Below, in pieces: positions 1 to 9,634 of a DNA stretch of 35,000 nt. Each line of letters starts with the position of its first letter. The stretch's first letter is position 1. The position numbers and the translations under genes are program-made. The stretch comes from Candidatus Neomarinimicrobiota bacterium (GTDB lineage: Bacteria; Fidelibacterota; JAANXI01): NCBI GenBank assembly GCA_021734025.1, contig JAIPJS010000027.1:1-35000 (forward strand). The letters run 5' to 3'. Under the pieces are notes generated by a model. It was not told where the DNA came from. It saw only the letters and a list, made by a program, of their open reading frames with translations, and made no database searches.

Positions 1-1
1 C

Positions 2-118
2 AAACAGGAACTGCGGCGCTGGGTGAATTGGTATAACTTGGTGAAACCGCATAAAGGCCTCGAGGGGAAGACGCCGATGGAGCAATTAATCGACTATTTT
101 TACCCAGACGATCTGTAA
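2..118 (+). pseudogene. Transposase C-terminal fragment (IS481/IS3-like integrase core), cut by window edge
   Basis: A reading frame is open from the window edge to TAA at 116-118 and encodes 38 residues. It contains the pattern WYN..KPHKGLEGKTPMEQL, which is the characteristic end of the DDE integrase core in IS481/IS3-type transposases (YN..RPH..L...TP). Only the C-terminus is in view, so it could be the tail of an intact transposase rather than a remnant; I use 'pseudogene' because completeness cannot be judged. It lies 35 bp upstream of the oxidase cluster on the same strand. No terminal inverted repeat is recognisable in 119-153. Confidence 0.7.
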
Positions 119-153
119 ATAACGCGAATATATCTAACATATAACACTGAAAA

Positions 154-510
154 ATGACTGAAGAAAACCAACCAACACAAGAAGGTTTACAGGCCGGTTA
201 CGAACAGAGCGACGTCAATATTCCGCGTATTTTGACGATTGTCGCCGGGATTGCCATCTTTCTGGCAGTCGCGTTCGTGGTGATGAACAGCGTCTTCATC
301 CAAAGTAAGGAGAATCTGTATTACGAGCAGGTGCTGAAGCCGGGCTCGAAGAAGTTGCAGCAGCTGCACCAGCGGGAGGCGGAGATGCTCCACTCGTACG
401 CGGTGGTGGATAGCGCGAATAATGTGTATAGGATTCCGATTGAACGGGCCATGAAGCTGGAGGCGGATGAGGCGTTTCAGCGGCGGAAACAATCTATGGG
501 AAACAACTGA
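154..510 (+). CDS. Small single-pass membrane protein heading the cytochrome oxidase cluster
   Basis: This is a 118-aa protein with a polar N-terminus, one transmembrane helix at about residues 24-48 and a C-terminal tail. The tail contains LHSYAVVDSANNVYRIPIER followed by AMKLEADEAF. From memory, short proteins with a similar 'SY..VD...V.RIPI..AM.L' segment occur beside SCO and cox genes in several Gram-negative phyla, but I cannot name a characterised family. Its place at the head of the SCO-coxBACD cluster suggests a role in oxidase biogenesis or as an accessory subunit; this is inference from context. The ATG at 154 is the first in frame and has only a weak upstream ribosome site. The 3' end lies 76 bp before the SCO start chosen here. 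Confidence 0.75.
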   Translation: MTEENQPTQEGLQAGYEQSDVNIPRILTIVAGIAIFLAVAFVVMNSVFIQSKENLYYEQVLKPGSKKLQQLHQREAEMLHSYAVVDSANNVYRIPIERAMKLEADEAFQRRKQSMGNN

Positions 511-586
511 CGGGAAAATCAGTACGCCTTACGATATGAATAGAATAACTCAAAATTTCAGAGACCAAACCGGGAGGAGGTCAAGA

Positions 587-1459
587 ATGTTGAATCGACC
601 GATAACTCTCGCACTTGTGATGATTGGAATACTGTCTCTGGCGATTGCGGATCCCGTTTCGGCACAAATTTCGGCAAAGAATCCGCAGGAGCTCCAGAAG
701 ATAGACGTAGACGAACATCTCGGGGAAACGATTCCACTGGATCTTGAATTTACCGATCACAACGGTAATACTGTTACGCTGGAAAAATACTTCCGGAAGG
801 ATAAGCCTGTATTATTGACGCTGGCATATTACGAATGTCCCATGCTCTGCACCCTGGTATTGAATGGTATTAGCAAGACCGTAGACAGTCTCTCATGGAC
901 GCCGGGGAAAGATTATCAGATTGTGACGGTGAGTATCGATCCGCGGGAGACGGCGGAGCTGGCCAAGGCGAAACACGATCTCTATCTGGAGCAGCTGGAT
1001 AAGCAGGTGAGCGGTGATGACTGGGCATTTCTGGTGGGTGAAGAGAGTCAATCCAAAAAGCTGGCCGACGCCCTTGGATTCAATTATTACTACGTGGAAG
1101 ACAAGGATATTTACGCCCATCCGGCCGTGTCATACGTGCTGACTGAAAAAGGCAAAATCTCCCGCTATCTCTATGGCATTAATTTTAAGAAAAAGAATCT
1201 CCGGTTGGCACTCACTGAGGGATCGGAAGGCGAAGTCGGCACGATTACGGATAAGGTTTTGCTGTACTGTTACCAGTACAACCCCGACGCAGATGGGTAT
1301 GTCCTGGTGGCCGAAAACGTGATGAAGCTTGGCGGAGCGCTGACGGTCGTGATTCTCGGCTCGGTGCTCGGCGTCTTCTGGTGGCGGGAAAAGCACAAGG
1401 ATCCGCAGGAGTATAGAGAACAGGAAGTTGTAAGAGAAGAGGTACAGGAAAAGGTGTAA
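587..1459 (+). CDS. SCO1/SenC-family copper chaperone with C-terminal membrane anchor
   Basis: SCO proteins deliver copper to, or reduce, the CuA site of oxidase subunit II. The 290-aa product has a signal peptide (MLNRPITLALVMIGILSLAI), a thioredoxin-like fold with the copper-binding CxxxC motif in YYECPMLC, and the conserved distal His in the AHPAVSYVL segment. It ends in a transmembrane helix (GGALTVVILGSVLGVFWW) and a charged tail. A longer frame begins at 467 inside the preceding gene. I choose ATG 587 because GGGAGGAGG lies at 572-580 just upstream and the signal peptide begins there. Its stop at 1457-1459 abuts the coxB start, so the two are presumably co-translated. A second SCO paralogue lies at 7325. 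Confidence 0.88.
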   Translation: MLNRPITLALVMIGILSLAIADPVSAQISAKNPQELQKIDVDEHLGETIPLDLEFTDHNGNTVTLEKYFRKDKPVLLTLAYYECPMLCTLVLNGISKTVDSLSWTPGKDYQIVTVSIDPRETAELAKAKHDLYLEQLDKQVSGDDWAFLVGEESQSKKLADALGFNYYYVEDKDIYAHPAVSYVLTEKGKISRYLYGINFKKKNLRLALTEGSEGEVGTITDKVLLYCYQYNPDADGYVLVAENVMKLGGALTVVILGSVLGVFWWREKHKDPQEYREQEVVREEVQEKV

Positions 1460-2448
1460 ATGGACACAACCGGAACATTTTGGATGCCGCAGGGATCGTC
1501 GACCATTGCCGGCGAAGTGGACGCCCTGTTTTACTTTATCCTGTGGGCCTCGGTCTTTTTCTTCCTGCTGGTGGTCGGACTTTCCATCTATTTCATCATG
1601 AAGTACCGACGCCGCGAGGGCAGAGAGGAAGCCACCTCGCACATCGATTACAACATTAAGCTCGAGGCCATCTGGACGATCATCCCGATTATCCTGGTGG
1701 TCATCGTCTTCGTCTGGGGATTTAAAACCTACATGAAGATGCAGATTGTCCCCAGAGATGCCATCGAAATTAAGGTCACCGGGCGCCAGTGGATGTGGCT
1801 GTTCGATTATCCCAATGGGTCAAATAGTATTAATGAACTCGTGGTACCGGTGGATCAGCCGGTAAAACTGACGCTCTCGTCGGAGGATGTGATTCACAGC
1901 TTTTACATCCCGCAATTCCGGATTAAGCAGGACGTGCTGCCCAGCAGATATACCATTGCCTGGTTCGAGGCGACCAACACGGGCGAATACGATCTCTACT
2001 GTGCAGAGTTCTGTGGCAAGGGCCACTCCGAAATGCTCGCAACCGTCCGGGTCGTGTCGCAGGAACAGTACGCTTCGTTCCTGGAAGGCGCCGGCGTTGA
2101 AGGCGGCGAAGGGATGTCGCTGGAGCAGGTCGGGAAGCAGGTCTATACCAGCCGGGCGTGCAACACCTGTCATTCCATCGATGGGAGTCCCAACGTAGGC
2201 CCGACATTTCAAAACGCTTACGGTCATGAGGTACAACTGCAAGACGGGTCAACAGTGACTGTTGACGAAAACTATATCAGGGAATCGATTCTGGAGCCGA
2301 AGGCAAAAGTGGTAGAGGGATTCCAGCCGGTGATGCCCACGTTCCAGGGACTGGTAAGCGAGCGTCAGATCGATGGGATTATTGCTTATCTGAAATCGTT
2401 AAGTGAAGTTGAAGATATGAGTGAAGCCTCAGAAGAAGAGCAAACAGA

Positions 2449-2452
<4 letters not shown>
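1460..2452 (+). CDS. coxB: Cytochrome c oxidase subunit II with fused cytochrome c domain (caa3 type)
   Basis: Subunit II accepts electrons at CuA and passes them to haem a in subunit I. The 330-aa protein has two transmembrane helices (about residues 18-47 and 69-92), then a cupredoxin domain. The CuA ligands are visible as H146, C181, E183, C185, H189 and M192 ([12 protein letters not shown]). A C-terminal class I cytochrome c follows, with haem-binding CNTCH at residues 234-238 and probable axial Met292 in VMPTFQG. This fusion defines caa3 oxidases, which take electrons from a soluble or membrane-bound donor. There is no lipobox-type N-terminus. ATG 1460 directly follows the SCO stop, and the TGA overlaps the coxA ATG. 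Confidence 0.96.
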
Positions 2453-4088
<1,636 letters not shown>

Positions 4089-4092
<4 letters not shown>

Positions 4093-4736
4093 GTCACGGA
4101 GGCGACAGACCGGCATTTCTGCAGCATCACTTCAGTGATGCGGAGCAGCAGCGCGAGTCAGCCAAGCTCGGCATGTGGATCTTTCTGCTGACGGAGATAC
4201 TGCTGTTCGGCGGACTGTTCGGATTCTACGTGTTCTTCCGCGCCTGGAATCCGGAGATGTTTATTAATGCACACGAGCACTTAAATCGTGTCCTCGGTGG
4301 TATAAATACAGTCGTACTGATTGTGAGTTCGCTGACGATTGCCCTGGCCATCCGCAGCATCCAGCTGAACGAAAAAAAGAAAACCATGTGGTTCCTGGCT
4401 ACAACGATTCTCCTGGCTGTGGTCTTCCTGGTCATCAAATATTTCGAATACGAGCATAAGTTTCATCTGGGACAGCTGCCGGGACAGTTTTACACGTACA
4501 CCGGAATCGAAGGGACGAACCCACACATCTTTTTCAGCGTCTATTTTGCCATGACCGGATTGCACGGGCTCCACGTTATCTTTGGAATCCTGGCAATCGG
4601 TTGGGTGCTTTGGCGCACCAAGAAGGGCGAGTTTTCGGCCGAATATCATACGCCGGTGGAGATGGTCGGACTCTACTGGCACCTGGTGGACATCATCTGG
4701 ATCTTCCTGTTCCCGTTACTTTATCTCATAGGATAG
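4089..4736 (+). CDS. coxC: Cytochrome c oxidase subunit III
   Basis: Subunit III stabilises the oxidase core and supports proton uptake. The 215-aa product has five hydrophobic segments and typical subunit III features: [20 protein letters not shown] near the N-terminus, [18 protein letters not shown] in the middle and [20 protein letters not shown] at the end. Its length matches bacterial five-helix subunit III; the first two helices of mitochondrial-type proteins are absent. The start overlaps coxA by 4 nt and is preceded by GGGGAAG. Only 4 nt separate it from the next gene, so it sits firmly inside the coxBACD operon. Confidence 0.96.
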
Positions 4737-4740
4737 CGAT

Positions 4741-5193
4741 ATGACTTCGGATAAATCACACGATACGCACATACTCCCGCTGAAGGTCTATCTCGGTGTT
4801 GCCGCAGCGCTGCTGTTCCTGACCGCCGTGACCGTCGCGGTCTCCTATGTGGATTTCGGGCCGTTTAACATGGTCATCGCCATGGGGATTGCTGCGACCA
4901 AAGCAACACTCGTCGCTTTGATCTTTATGCACCTGTTCTATGATGATAAGTTGTATCTTACCATCTTCATCATGTCGATCCTGATGCTGGCTATTTTTAT
5001 CGTGATTACGCTGTTTGACACGCTGCGTCGTGGAGATATTTACGAGCAGGTCGGAAAGCCGTATAAGCAGGACGCGCAGATCTACCAAACCGCCCCGGCC
5101 GATTCCGGTGCTGCCGGGCACGGTGTTGAGGCGGCGGGTGATACAACTGTGAGTGATTCCGGGAGTTCGCACTCCGAAAATTCCGGGCATTAA
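4741..5193 (+). CDS. coxD: Cytochrome c oxidase subunit IV (prokaryotic, CtaF/CyoD-like)
   Basis: This small accessory subunit of bacterial haem-copper oxidases is 150 aa, with three transmembrane helices at about residues 14-36, 42-63 and 72-95. They include the family pattern KATLVALIFMHLFYDDKLY between helices 2 and 3. The last ~45 residues are an unusual hydrophilic tail rich in Gly, Ser, Ala and Asp (DSGAAGHGVEAAGDTTVSD), probably disordered. It starts 4 nt after coxC with a weak ribosome site and ends the cox cluster. Repeat copy A, with a strong hairpin, begins 52 bp downstream and may act as the transcription boundary. Confidence 0.92.
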   Translation: MTSDKSHDTHILPLKVYLGVAAALLFLTAVTVAVSYVDFGPFNMVIAMGIAATKATLVALIFMHLFYDDKLYLTIFIMSILMLAIFIVITLFDTLRRGDIYEQVGKPYKQDAQIYQTAPADSGAAGHGVEAAGDTTVSDSGSSHSENSGH

Positions 5194-5244
5194 TTCACCG
5201 CATTATTTCTGATGCTTTTCCAGTATAAATTTCTTCTTTTCTTT

Positions 5245-5595
5245 GCCCGTTTTTTCTTGATAAAAAACGGGCAGAAAAAATCAAGGAAACTCAGAACTCG
5301 CACTCCTATAAATGGGCATGGTCTTTTATAACATTGGATTATAGGAAGTATTAACTCATGCAATTTCTACTAGGGTGCTCAGACACTGAGTTTCCGAATA
5401 AAACCACAAGAAAACATTTACTAATGGCCTCCAAGATAATTTTGCTCTATCGGCCAATGGTTGGAGGTAGCCAAAACCAGCCTGTTTGAGCGAAGCGAGT
5501 TTCTGGTTTCGGCCCGGAGACCATTGCAGCCGATACCAATATTATCTTGGCAGCCTTGATTTTTTCTCCCCCTTTTGGATCAAGCCAAAAGGGGG
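5245..5595 (+). repeat. Dispersed hairpin-bounded repeat, copy A
   Basis: The unit is 351 bp. It opens with a perfect 11-bp hairpin (GCCCGTTTTTT / AAAAAACGGGC, loop CTTGAT) and then AGAAAAAATCAAGG (5273-5286). It closes with the exact reverse complement CCTTGATTTTTTCT (5554-5567) and a second 11-bp hairpin (CCCCCTTTTGG / CCAAAAGGGGG). Inside are two inverted arms beginning GGAAACTCAG (5285-5303 and 5375-5395) about 70 bp apart, and a GC-richer part with CTGTTTGAGCGAAGCGAGTT. The ends therefore form inverted termini, as in a MITE. Copies B and C share this layout. Confidence 0.85.
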
Positions 5596-5701
5596 ATTAT
5601 ATAGGAATTTCAAATATGTTGGTACTTTTGTCAGCCCCGCTTGTATGGAACACTTGGCCATTAAAAGTACCCAAAAGGGCTTGCCCCAAAGGGATCCCCA
5701 C

Positions 5702-5754
5702 GGGAGAAACTTAGAACTCTCCCGACCCGTCAGGATCAGACACTGAGTCTCCGG
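5702..5754 (+). repeat. Shrunken relative of the repeat core
   Basis: This segment contains GAGAAACTTAGAACTC followed about 20 bp later by ATCAGACACTGAGTCTCC. That mimics the two inverted arms of the repeat core in copies A-C, but with a much shorter spacer and no terminal hairpins. It is probably a decayed or internally deleted copy. Confidence 0.5.
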
Positions 5755-5790
5755 GAAATATTTAGCCCCGTAGTGGCGGTAGATGAATAG

Positions 5791-5810
5791 CCCCGGGCTT
5801 TAGCCCGGGG
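5791..5810 (+). repeat. GC palindrome preceded by ATGAATAG
   Basis: A perfect stem-loop, CCCCGGGCTTTAGCCCGGGG (9-bp stem, TT loop), follows ATGAATAG. The same design, with different stem bases, occurs at 12436-12455. It looks like a REP-type intergenic palindrome. Confidence 0.7.
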
Positions 5811-5861
5811 GACTGAGAGGATAAAAAATTAAGAGCCCCAACGCCCCTTACATTTTTATAC

Positions 5862-6233
5862 GTCCCCTTTTTCCTTGATGAAAAAGGGGACAGAAAAAAT
5901 CAAGGAAACTCAGAACTCGCACCTATAAATCGAACCGTGGTCTTTCATACAATACTGCGCACGGAATTTGGAGTATATAGAATTCTACTCGGGTGCTCAA
6001 ACACTGAGTTTCCGTTTAAAACAAACCCGTCGATCCGGAATATTCTTATAATTGCATTGCTGTTTATTGGCCTTGTTTTCAATTTTGGGCACCGCGGGAA
6101 CGAGCGATGGAAAGCGAGAACAGGCTGTTTGACCGAAGGGAGTTCCGGTTCTCGCCCAACGCGAGTGAGTTCAGCGGTCAAAATTGAAAACATCGCCAAG
6201 GCGTTTTGCTCCTTTTGCGCCAGTCAAAAGGAG
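5862..6233 (+). repeat. Dispersed hairpin-bounded repeat, copy B
   Basis: This is a 372-bp unit in the same orientation as copy A. It opens with hairpin GTCCCCTTTTT / AAAAAGGGGAC and AGAAAAAATCAAGG (5892-5905), has core arms at 5904-5922 and 5993-6013, and contains CTGTTTGACCGAAGGGAGTT flanked by AGAAC/GTTCT-type pairing. The closing terminus is decayed (CCAAGGCGTTTTGCT), but a 9-bp hairpin CTCCTTTTG / CAAAAGGAG (6209-6233) remains. The spacers differ from copy A while the arms and termini are conserved, which suggests a selected RNA/DNA structure or transposition signals. Confidence 0.83.
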
Positions 6234-6384
6234 GGATACCAAAAGTATTACGCAAGGTTCTACAAAAACTTTGAAGGTTGAATCACATACAGAATATTAT
6301 GGAAAAATTCACTATTCAGGATGAATATTCACCTCCCGTATTGTAAAATTAGGCGATGATTATCTACACTAGGAAAGTCCAATT

Positions 6385-7335
6385 ATGACGAACAAAATCC
6401 GCCGGTTCCGCAGAGTTGCCGTCACCTCGACCATTGCCACGTATCTGTTAATATTCGTTGGAGGATTAGTACGCGTCTCCGGCGCAGGACTCGGCTGCCC
6501 GGACTGGCCCAAGTGTTTCGGCCGCTGGATCCCGCCGACGGATGCCAGTCAGCTCCCCGCTAGCATCGATCCGGCACTTTTCAATTTTACGCTGGCATGG
6601 ATCGAATACATAAACCGTCTGGTCGGCGTAGTGATAGGATTGCTCATTTTGGCAACGGCGATCCTCGCAATCAAGATTTTCCGAGACCAGAAGAAAATTT
6701 TGTATCCGTCGATGGCGGCAGCGCTATTGGTGGCTTACCAGGGATGGCAGGGGAGCCAGGTGGTGGCCTCCGCGTTGGAACCGTTCATGATTACAATCCA
6801 CATGGTAGTGGCGTTTGTTATCGTGAGTCTGATGATTTACGTGAGCCAGCAGGCGTACTACCTGGAGAACCCGGACGCCGAAGCCCAATCGAAATATCCG
6901 GAAGGTGCGCATAACTGGATAGCATGGCTGTGGAGCGCCGCCATCCTGCAAATCATCCTTGGGACGCAGGTGCGTTCAGCCATCGCCCACGCCGCGAATC
7001 GGTTTCCGCTGATGTCCGACTTTGGTCTGCTCAACCAGTCCGATCCGCTAAATTATATTCACGGATTACTCGGTGTCGCTGTTGCCGGTGCCACCTGGTT
7101 CGTGGCGGACAGGCTCCGCAAGGGAAGCGAGAATCCGTCGCCTCTCGTGGGTTACGGCTGGAAGATTATGGTAATCCTCGTATCGGCACAGATTGTCATC
7201 GGCGGAATTCTCATTGGATTTGGGCTCCCGGATCTGTTACAGCTCTACCATCTCTGGACAGCCAGCCTGTTTGTCGGAGTGTTATTAATTCTGTTTTCAG
7301 CATTACGTAAAAAGGAGTATAGATATGAGCAGTAA
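6385..7335 (+). CDS. ctaA: Haem A synthase (COX15/CtaA family)
   Basis: CtaA oxidises the C8 methyl of haem O to give haem A for the oxidase. The 316-aa protein has eight predicted transmembrane helices in two four-helix halves. It shows the family Cys pair in GLGCPDWPKCFG and three of the four expected haem-ligand His, in MITIHMVVAF, NYIHGLLGV and LYHLWTAS. The fourth position, in the ExxHR motif, reads EYINR, so His is replaced by Asn77 while the key Glu74 is kept. The ATG is preceded by AGGAAAG at 6371-6377. The 3' end overlaps the next SCO gene by 11 nt, so haem A synthesis and copper delivery are translationally coupled. Confidence 0.93.
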   Translation: MTNKIRRFRRVAVTSTIATYLLIFVGGLVRVSGAGLGCPDWPKCFGRWIPPTDASQLPASIDPALFNFTLAWIEYINRLVGVVIGLLILATAILAIKIFRDQKKILYPSMAAALLVAYQGWQGSQVVASALEPFMITIHMVVAFVIVSLMIYVSQQAYYLENPDAEAQSKYPEGAHNWIAWLWSAAILQIILGTQVRSAIAHAANRFPLMSDFGLLNQSDPLNYIHGLLGVAVAGATWFVADRLRKGSENPSPLVGYGWKIMVILVSAQIVIGGILIGFGLPDLLQLYHLWTASLFVGVLLILFSALRKKEYRYEQ

Positions 7336-7927
7336 ACGTTCGTTACCTGTTGTTTTCGTCTGGGGATTCAGTATTGTGCTCATCCTCGCCATCGTAGCAT
7401 GGGTGGTGATTAATCAGGCGCATCGATCCCGCGCTGATCTCCCATCGTATGGGGACATCCCGCAGTTTGAATTTGTGAACCAGGATGGTGATCCGTTTGG
7501 CACCGAGGAGATCATGGGCGAGATAACGGTGCTGGATTTTATCTTTACTAACTGTGAGGGCCCGTGCCCGATCATGAGTTCGAAGATGTCCCAGCTCTAT
7601 ACCCAGTACTCAAATGCGGAGCAGCTGCAATTTGTCTCTATCTCGGTTGATCCGGCCAGAGATACGCTGGAGGCATTGAAAGCCTACGGCAAGCGACACG
7701 GCGTGAACGATGATCGCTGGAATTTTCTCCGGGCGCCGATTGACAGCGTGCGGAAAGTCTCTATGGACGGCTTCATGCTCGGCGGCAATTTTCCTATGGG
7801 ACACAGCACCAAATTCGTATTGATTGATCCGAAAGGGGAAATCCGCGGCTATTACAACAGCCTGGAGGACGCGAGTATTGAGGCGCTGAAATCGGATATT
7901 AAGGTGTTGGCGGAGCGGTTTGGATAA
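7325..7927 (+). CDS. SCO1/SenC-family copper chaperone, N-terminally anchored
   Basis: This is a second SCO-type thioredoxin-fold protein, 200 aa, probably serving CuA assembly. An N-terminal hydrophobic helix (about residues 9-28) serves as an uncleaved anchor or signal. The redox/copper motif is CEGPC in FTNCEGPCPIM, and the distal His is in MGHSTKFVLIDPKGEI. It differs from the SCO at 587 in being shorter, without a C-terminal helix, and in having CEGPC rather than CPMLC, so the two may act on different partners or steps. AAGGAG at 7311-7316 supports ATG 7325, inside the end of ctaA. Repeat copy C begins 8 bp after the stop. Confidence 0.92.
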   Translation: MSSKRSLPVVFVWGFSIVLILAIVAWVVINQAHRSRADLPSYGDIPQFEFVNQDGDPFGTEEIMGEITVLDFIFTNCEGPCPIMSSKMSQLYTQYSNAEQLQFVSISVDPARDTLEALKAYGKRHGVNDDRWNFLRAPIDSVRKVSMDGFMLGGNFPMGHSTKFVLIDPKGEIRGYYNSLEDASIEALKSDIKVLAERFG

Positions 7928-7934
7928 TTTCAAG

Positions 7935-8340
7935 CTCCCTTTTTCCTTGATGAAAAAGGGGAAAAATCAAGGCGGTGTTGTTAATTTTGACCGCTTTTCA
8001 ACTCACTTCGGGGCAGAACCAGAACTCCCTTCGGTCAGACAGCTGGTTCTGCCTGTCCTTCGTTCGTTGAAGCGGTGCCCAAAACTAACAACAAGGCCAA
8101 ATAATAAAACAATAGCCTTTGAATCTTATTCAAAGCCGGTCGACTTACTGACTCAACTAGTACGAAATTTATATTCCGTTTTTTATCGGAAACTCAGTGT
8201 CTGAGCACCCGAATAAACTCTAATTAGCATGAAGTACCAAAAAATAGTCTTTTACAAAAGACTATGATTAGTACCATTATGTGCGAGTTCTGAGTTTCCT
8301 TGATTTTTTCTACCCGTTTTTTATCAAGAAAAAACGGGTA
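7935..8340 (-). repeat. Dispersed hairpin-bounded repeat, copy C (inverted)
   Basis: This is a 406-bp unit in the opposite orientation to copies A and B. Read on the - strand it opens with a 12-bp hairpin TACCCGTTTTTT / AAAAAACGGGTA (8311-8340) and AGAAAAAATCAAGG. Its core arms are at 8281-8299 and 8188-8208, and it contains a hairpin with AGAACCAG / CTGGTTCT arms around CTGTCTGACCGAAGGGAGTT. It closes with a hairpin of CCCTTTTT / AAAAAGGG next to AAAAATCAAGG (7962-7972). It begins only 8 bp after the SCO stop. Confidence 0.83.
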
Positions 8341-8451
8341 ATAAAACGGCGCACGCGCCCTGTTGAGGCTTTTATTTTCTACTATTCCTCGTCCTGAGGA
8401 GACTGGGCTATTCATGCATTGGCCAATGGAGCAAATCTCGCGAATAGTCTT

Positions 8452-8617
8452 TTCCCGGACTTCGTGTGTGAGCACCCAAGTAGGAACTCGTTTTTTTAAA
8501 GAATCAATATTTAAGACCGTTATGAAAGACCATCATCCTTAATGAGAAGTGCGAGTTCGAAATTTCTCACGTAGGGATGTATTTGACCTGGTTTTTTCTG
8601 TCCCCTTTTGCATCAAG
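8452..8617 (-). repeat. Dispersed repeat, decayed copy D (inverted)
   Basis: This is a partial copy on the - strand. It keeps GAACTCGCAC (at 8549-8558, read in reverse), a GGTCTTTCATAA segment also seen in copy B, GGGTGCTCACACACGAAGTC in place of the second arm, and one half of the opening hairpin with GACAGAAAAAACCAGG (8588-8603 region). The other terminus is missing. Confidence 0.6.
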
Positions 8618-8727
8618 GCACCTGCGTGGAACAATTGGACACTAAAAGGGAAATATAATTTGGAAAAAAGGACAATATTTCTCATAATTCAACGATATAA
8701 ATTTCTTGATGGCGGAACGCTGAACAT

Positions 8728-9633
8728 ATGAAAACACAAATATCTTCAAAATCGATACCGCGAGTGGCCGTCCGGCAGCGATTGCAGGATTTTGTTGATC
8801 TGCTGAAGCCGGGCATTACCACGCTGGTTATGGTAACGGCGTTGGCTGGTTTTTATCTCGGCTCAGCTGGCCATGTTGATATTGCACTATTGATTCACAC
8901 CGTTATCGGCACCGGACTGGTCGCCGGCGGTGGCGGCGCGTTCAACCACTGGCTGGAGCGGAACGAAGATGCCCGGATGCAGCGCACCCAAAATCGTCCC
9001 CTGCCCAGTGGACGAATGCATGTCTGGGAAGTTATCCTGTTCGGAGCGGCGACATCGCTTTTAGGGCTCGGCTATCTCTGGTTTTTTGTCAATACGATTA
9101 CGACTGTGCTAGCTGTCATTTCCTGGATTTGTTATGTGCTGATTTATACTCCACTAAAAAAAGTCTCACCCATGGCAACACTGGTTGGCGCTATTCCAGG
9201 GGCCCTGCCGCCGGTTGGCGGATGGACGGCGGCCACCGGCCATATCTCATTCGAAGCGTGGATTCTCTTTGCGATTCTCTTCACCTGGCAGCTGCCGCAC
9301 TTCCTGGCCATCGCCTGGATCTGCCGCAAGGATTACGCCCGCGGTGGATTTCCCATGCTGACGGTGTTGGAAAATTCGAGGCAACTCACAGGGCGCCAGA
9401 TGATGATTTATTCGGCGGCGCTGTTGGTGATTAGTCTTATCCCCTCGGCGACGGGACTCACCGGTATGGTCTATTTTGTTGGCGCATTTGCTGCCGGCAT
9501 TACCTTCCTTGGAATAAATATTTTTATGGCCAACGCCACAACGAATGCCAATGCCAGGAGGGCGCTCTGGGCGTCAATTATCTATTTACCGGTGGTGCTG
9601 CTGCTCATGATGGCGGACAAGATCGTTGTTTGA
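8728..9633 (+). CDS. ctaB: Protoheme IX farnesyltransferase (haem O synthase)
   Basis: CtaB/CyoE transfers a farnesyl group to haem B to make haem O, the substrate of CtaA. The 301-aa UbiA-family membrane protein has about nine helices. The first polyprenyl-diphosphate/Mg2+ motif region reads NHWLERNEDARMQRTQNRPL and continues PSG; the second Asp-containing region is DYARGGFPML. The start GITTLVMVTALAGF after LLKPG is typical of the family. ATG 8728 has only a weak upstream GGCGGAA. Although separated by repeats, the gene completes the haem O to haem A pathway with ctaA and supplies the nearby oxidase. Confidence 0.95.
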   Translation: MKTQISSKSIPRVAVRQRLQDFVDLLKPGITTLVMVTALAGFYLGSAGHVDIALLIHTVIGTGLVAGGGGAFNHWLERNEDARMQRTQNRPLPSGRMHVWEVILFGAATSLLGLGYLWFFVNTITTVLAVISWICYVLIYTPLKKVSPMATLVGAIPGALPPVGGWTAATGHISFEAWILFAILFTWQLPHFLAIAWICRKDYARGGFPMLTVLENSRQLTGRQMMIYSAALLVISLIPSATGLTGMVYFVGAFAAGITFLGINIFMANATTNANARRALWASIIYLPVVLLLMMADKIVV

Positions 9634-9634
9634 T

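Larger units (their letters stand above)
5194..6384 (+). other. 1.2-kb gene-free stretch packed with repeats
   Basis: I see no credible gene between coxD and ctaA. Open frames of 86-114 aa here have no ribosome site, low-complexity coding content and lie across repeats. The stretch holds repeat copies A (5245-5595) and B (5862-6233), a shrunken relative (5702-5754) and a GC palindrome (5791-5810). The last ~150 bp before ctaA is AT-rich and may hold its promoter, but I cannot identify one. Confidence 0.75.
7928..8727. other. 0.8-kb gene-free stretch with inverted repeat copies
   Basis: I see no credible gene between the second SCO and ctaB. The stretch holds repeat copy C in reverse orientation (7935-8340) and a decayed copy D (8452-8617). 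Between them are a 12-bp perfect palindrome, CATTGGCCAATG (8417-8428), and a GGCGC..GCGCC pair near 8348. Short open frames here match the repeats and lack ribosome sites. The ~100 bp before ctaB is AT-rich and may hold a promoter. Confidence 0.72.

Noticed and set aside
5245-5303. CRISPR or tRNA-like element in the repeat-rich gaps
   Set aside because: Repeats are few, long and inverted, with no regular spacer array; no tRNA cloverleaf with a TTCNANNC arm was seen.
5486-5746. 86-aa open frame in the gap after coxD
   Set aside because: It covers the end of repeat copy A and a decayed core, has no ribosome site and no recognisable protein features.
5937-6281. 114-aa open frame before ctaA
   Set aside because: It lies within repeat copy B, and its sequence follows the repeat structure rather than a protein; similar frames in copy C are not conserved in phase.
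7920-8204. 94-aa open frame overlapping the end of the second SCO gene
   Set aside because: It reads through repeat copy C, overlaps the SCO stop and has no ribosome site.
8224-8475. 83-aa open frame on the - strand
   Set aside because: It spans the inverted repeat arm and terminal hairpin; no start signal or protein motif.
8549-8731. 60-aa open frame just before ctaB
   Set aside because: It covers the decayed repeat copy D and a short AT-rich leader; no support as a gene.
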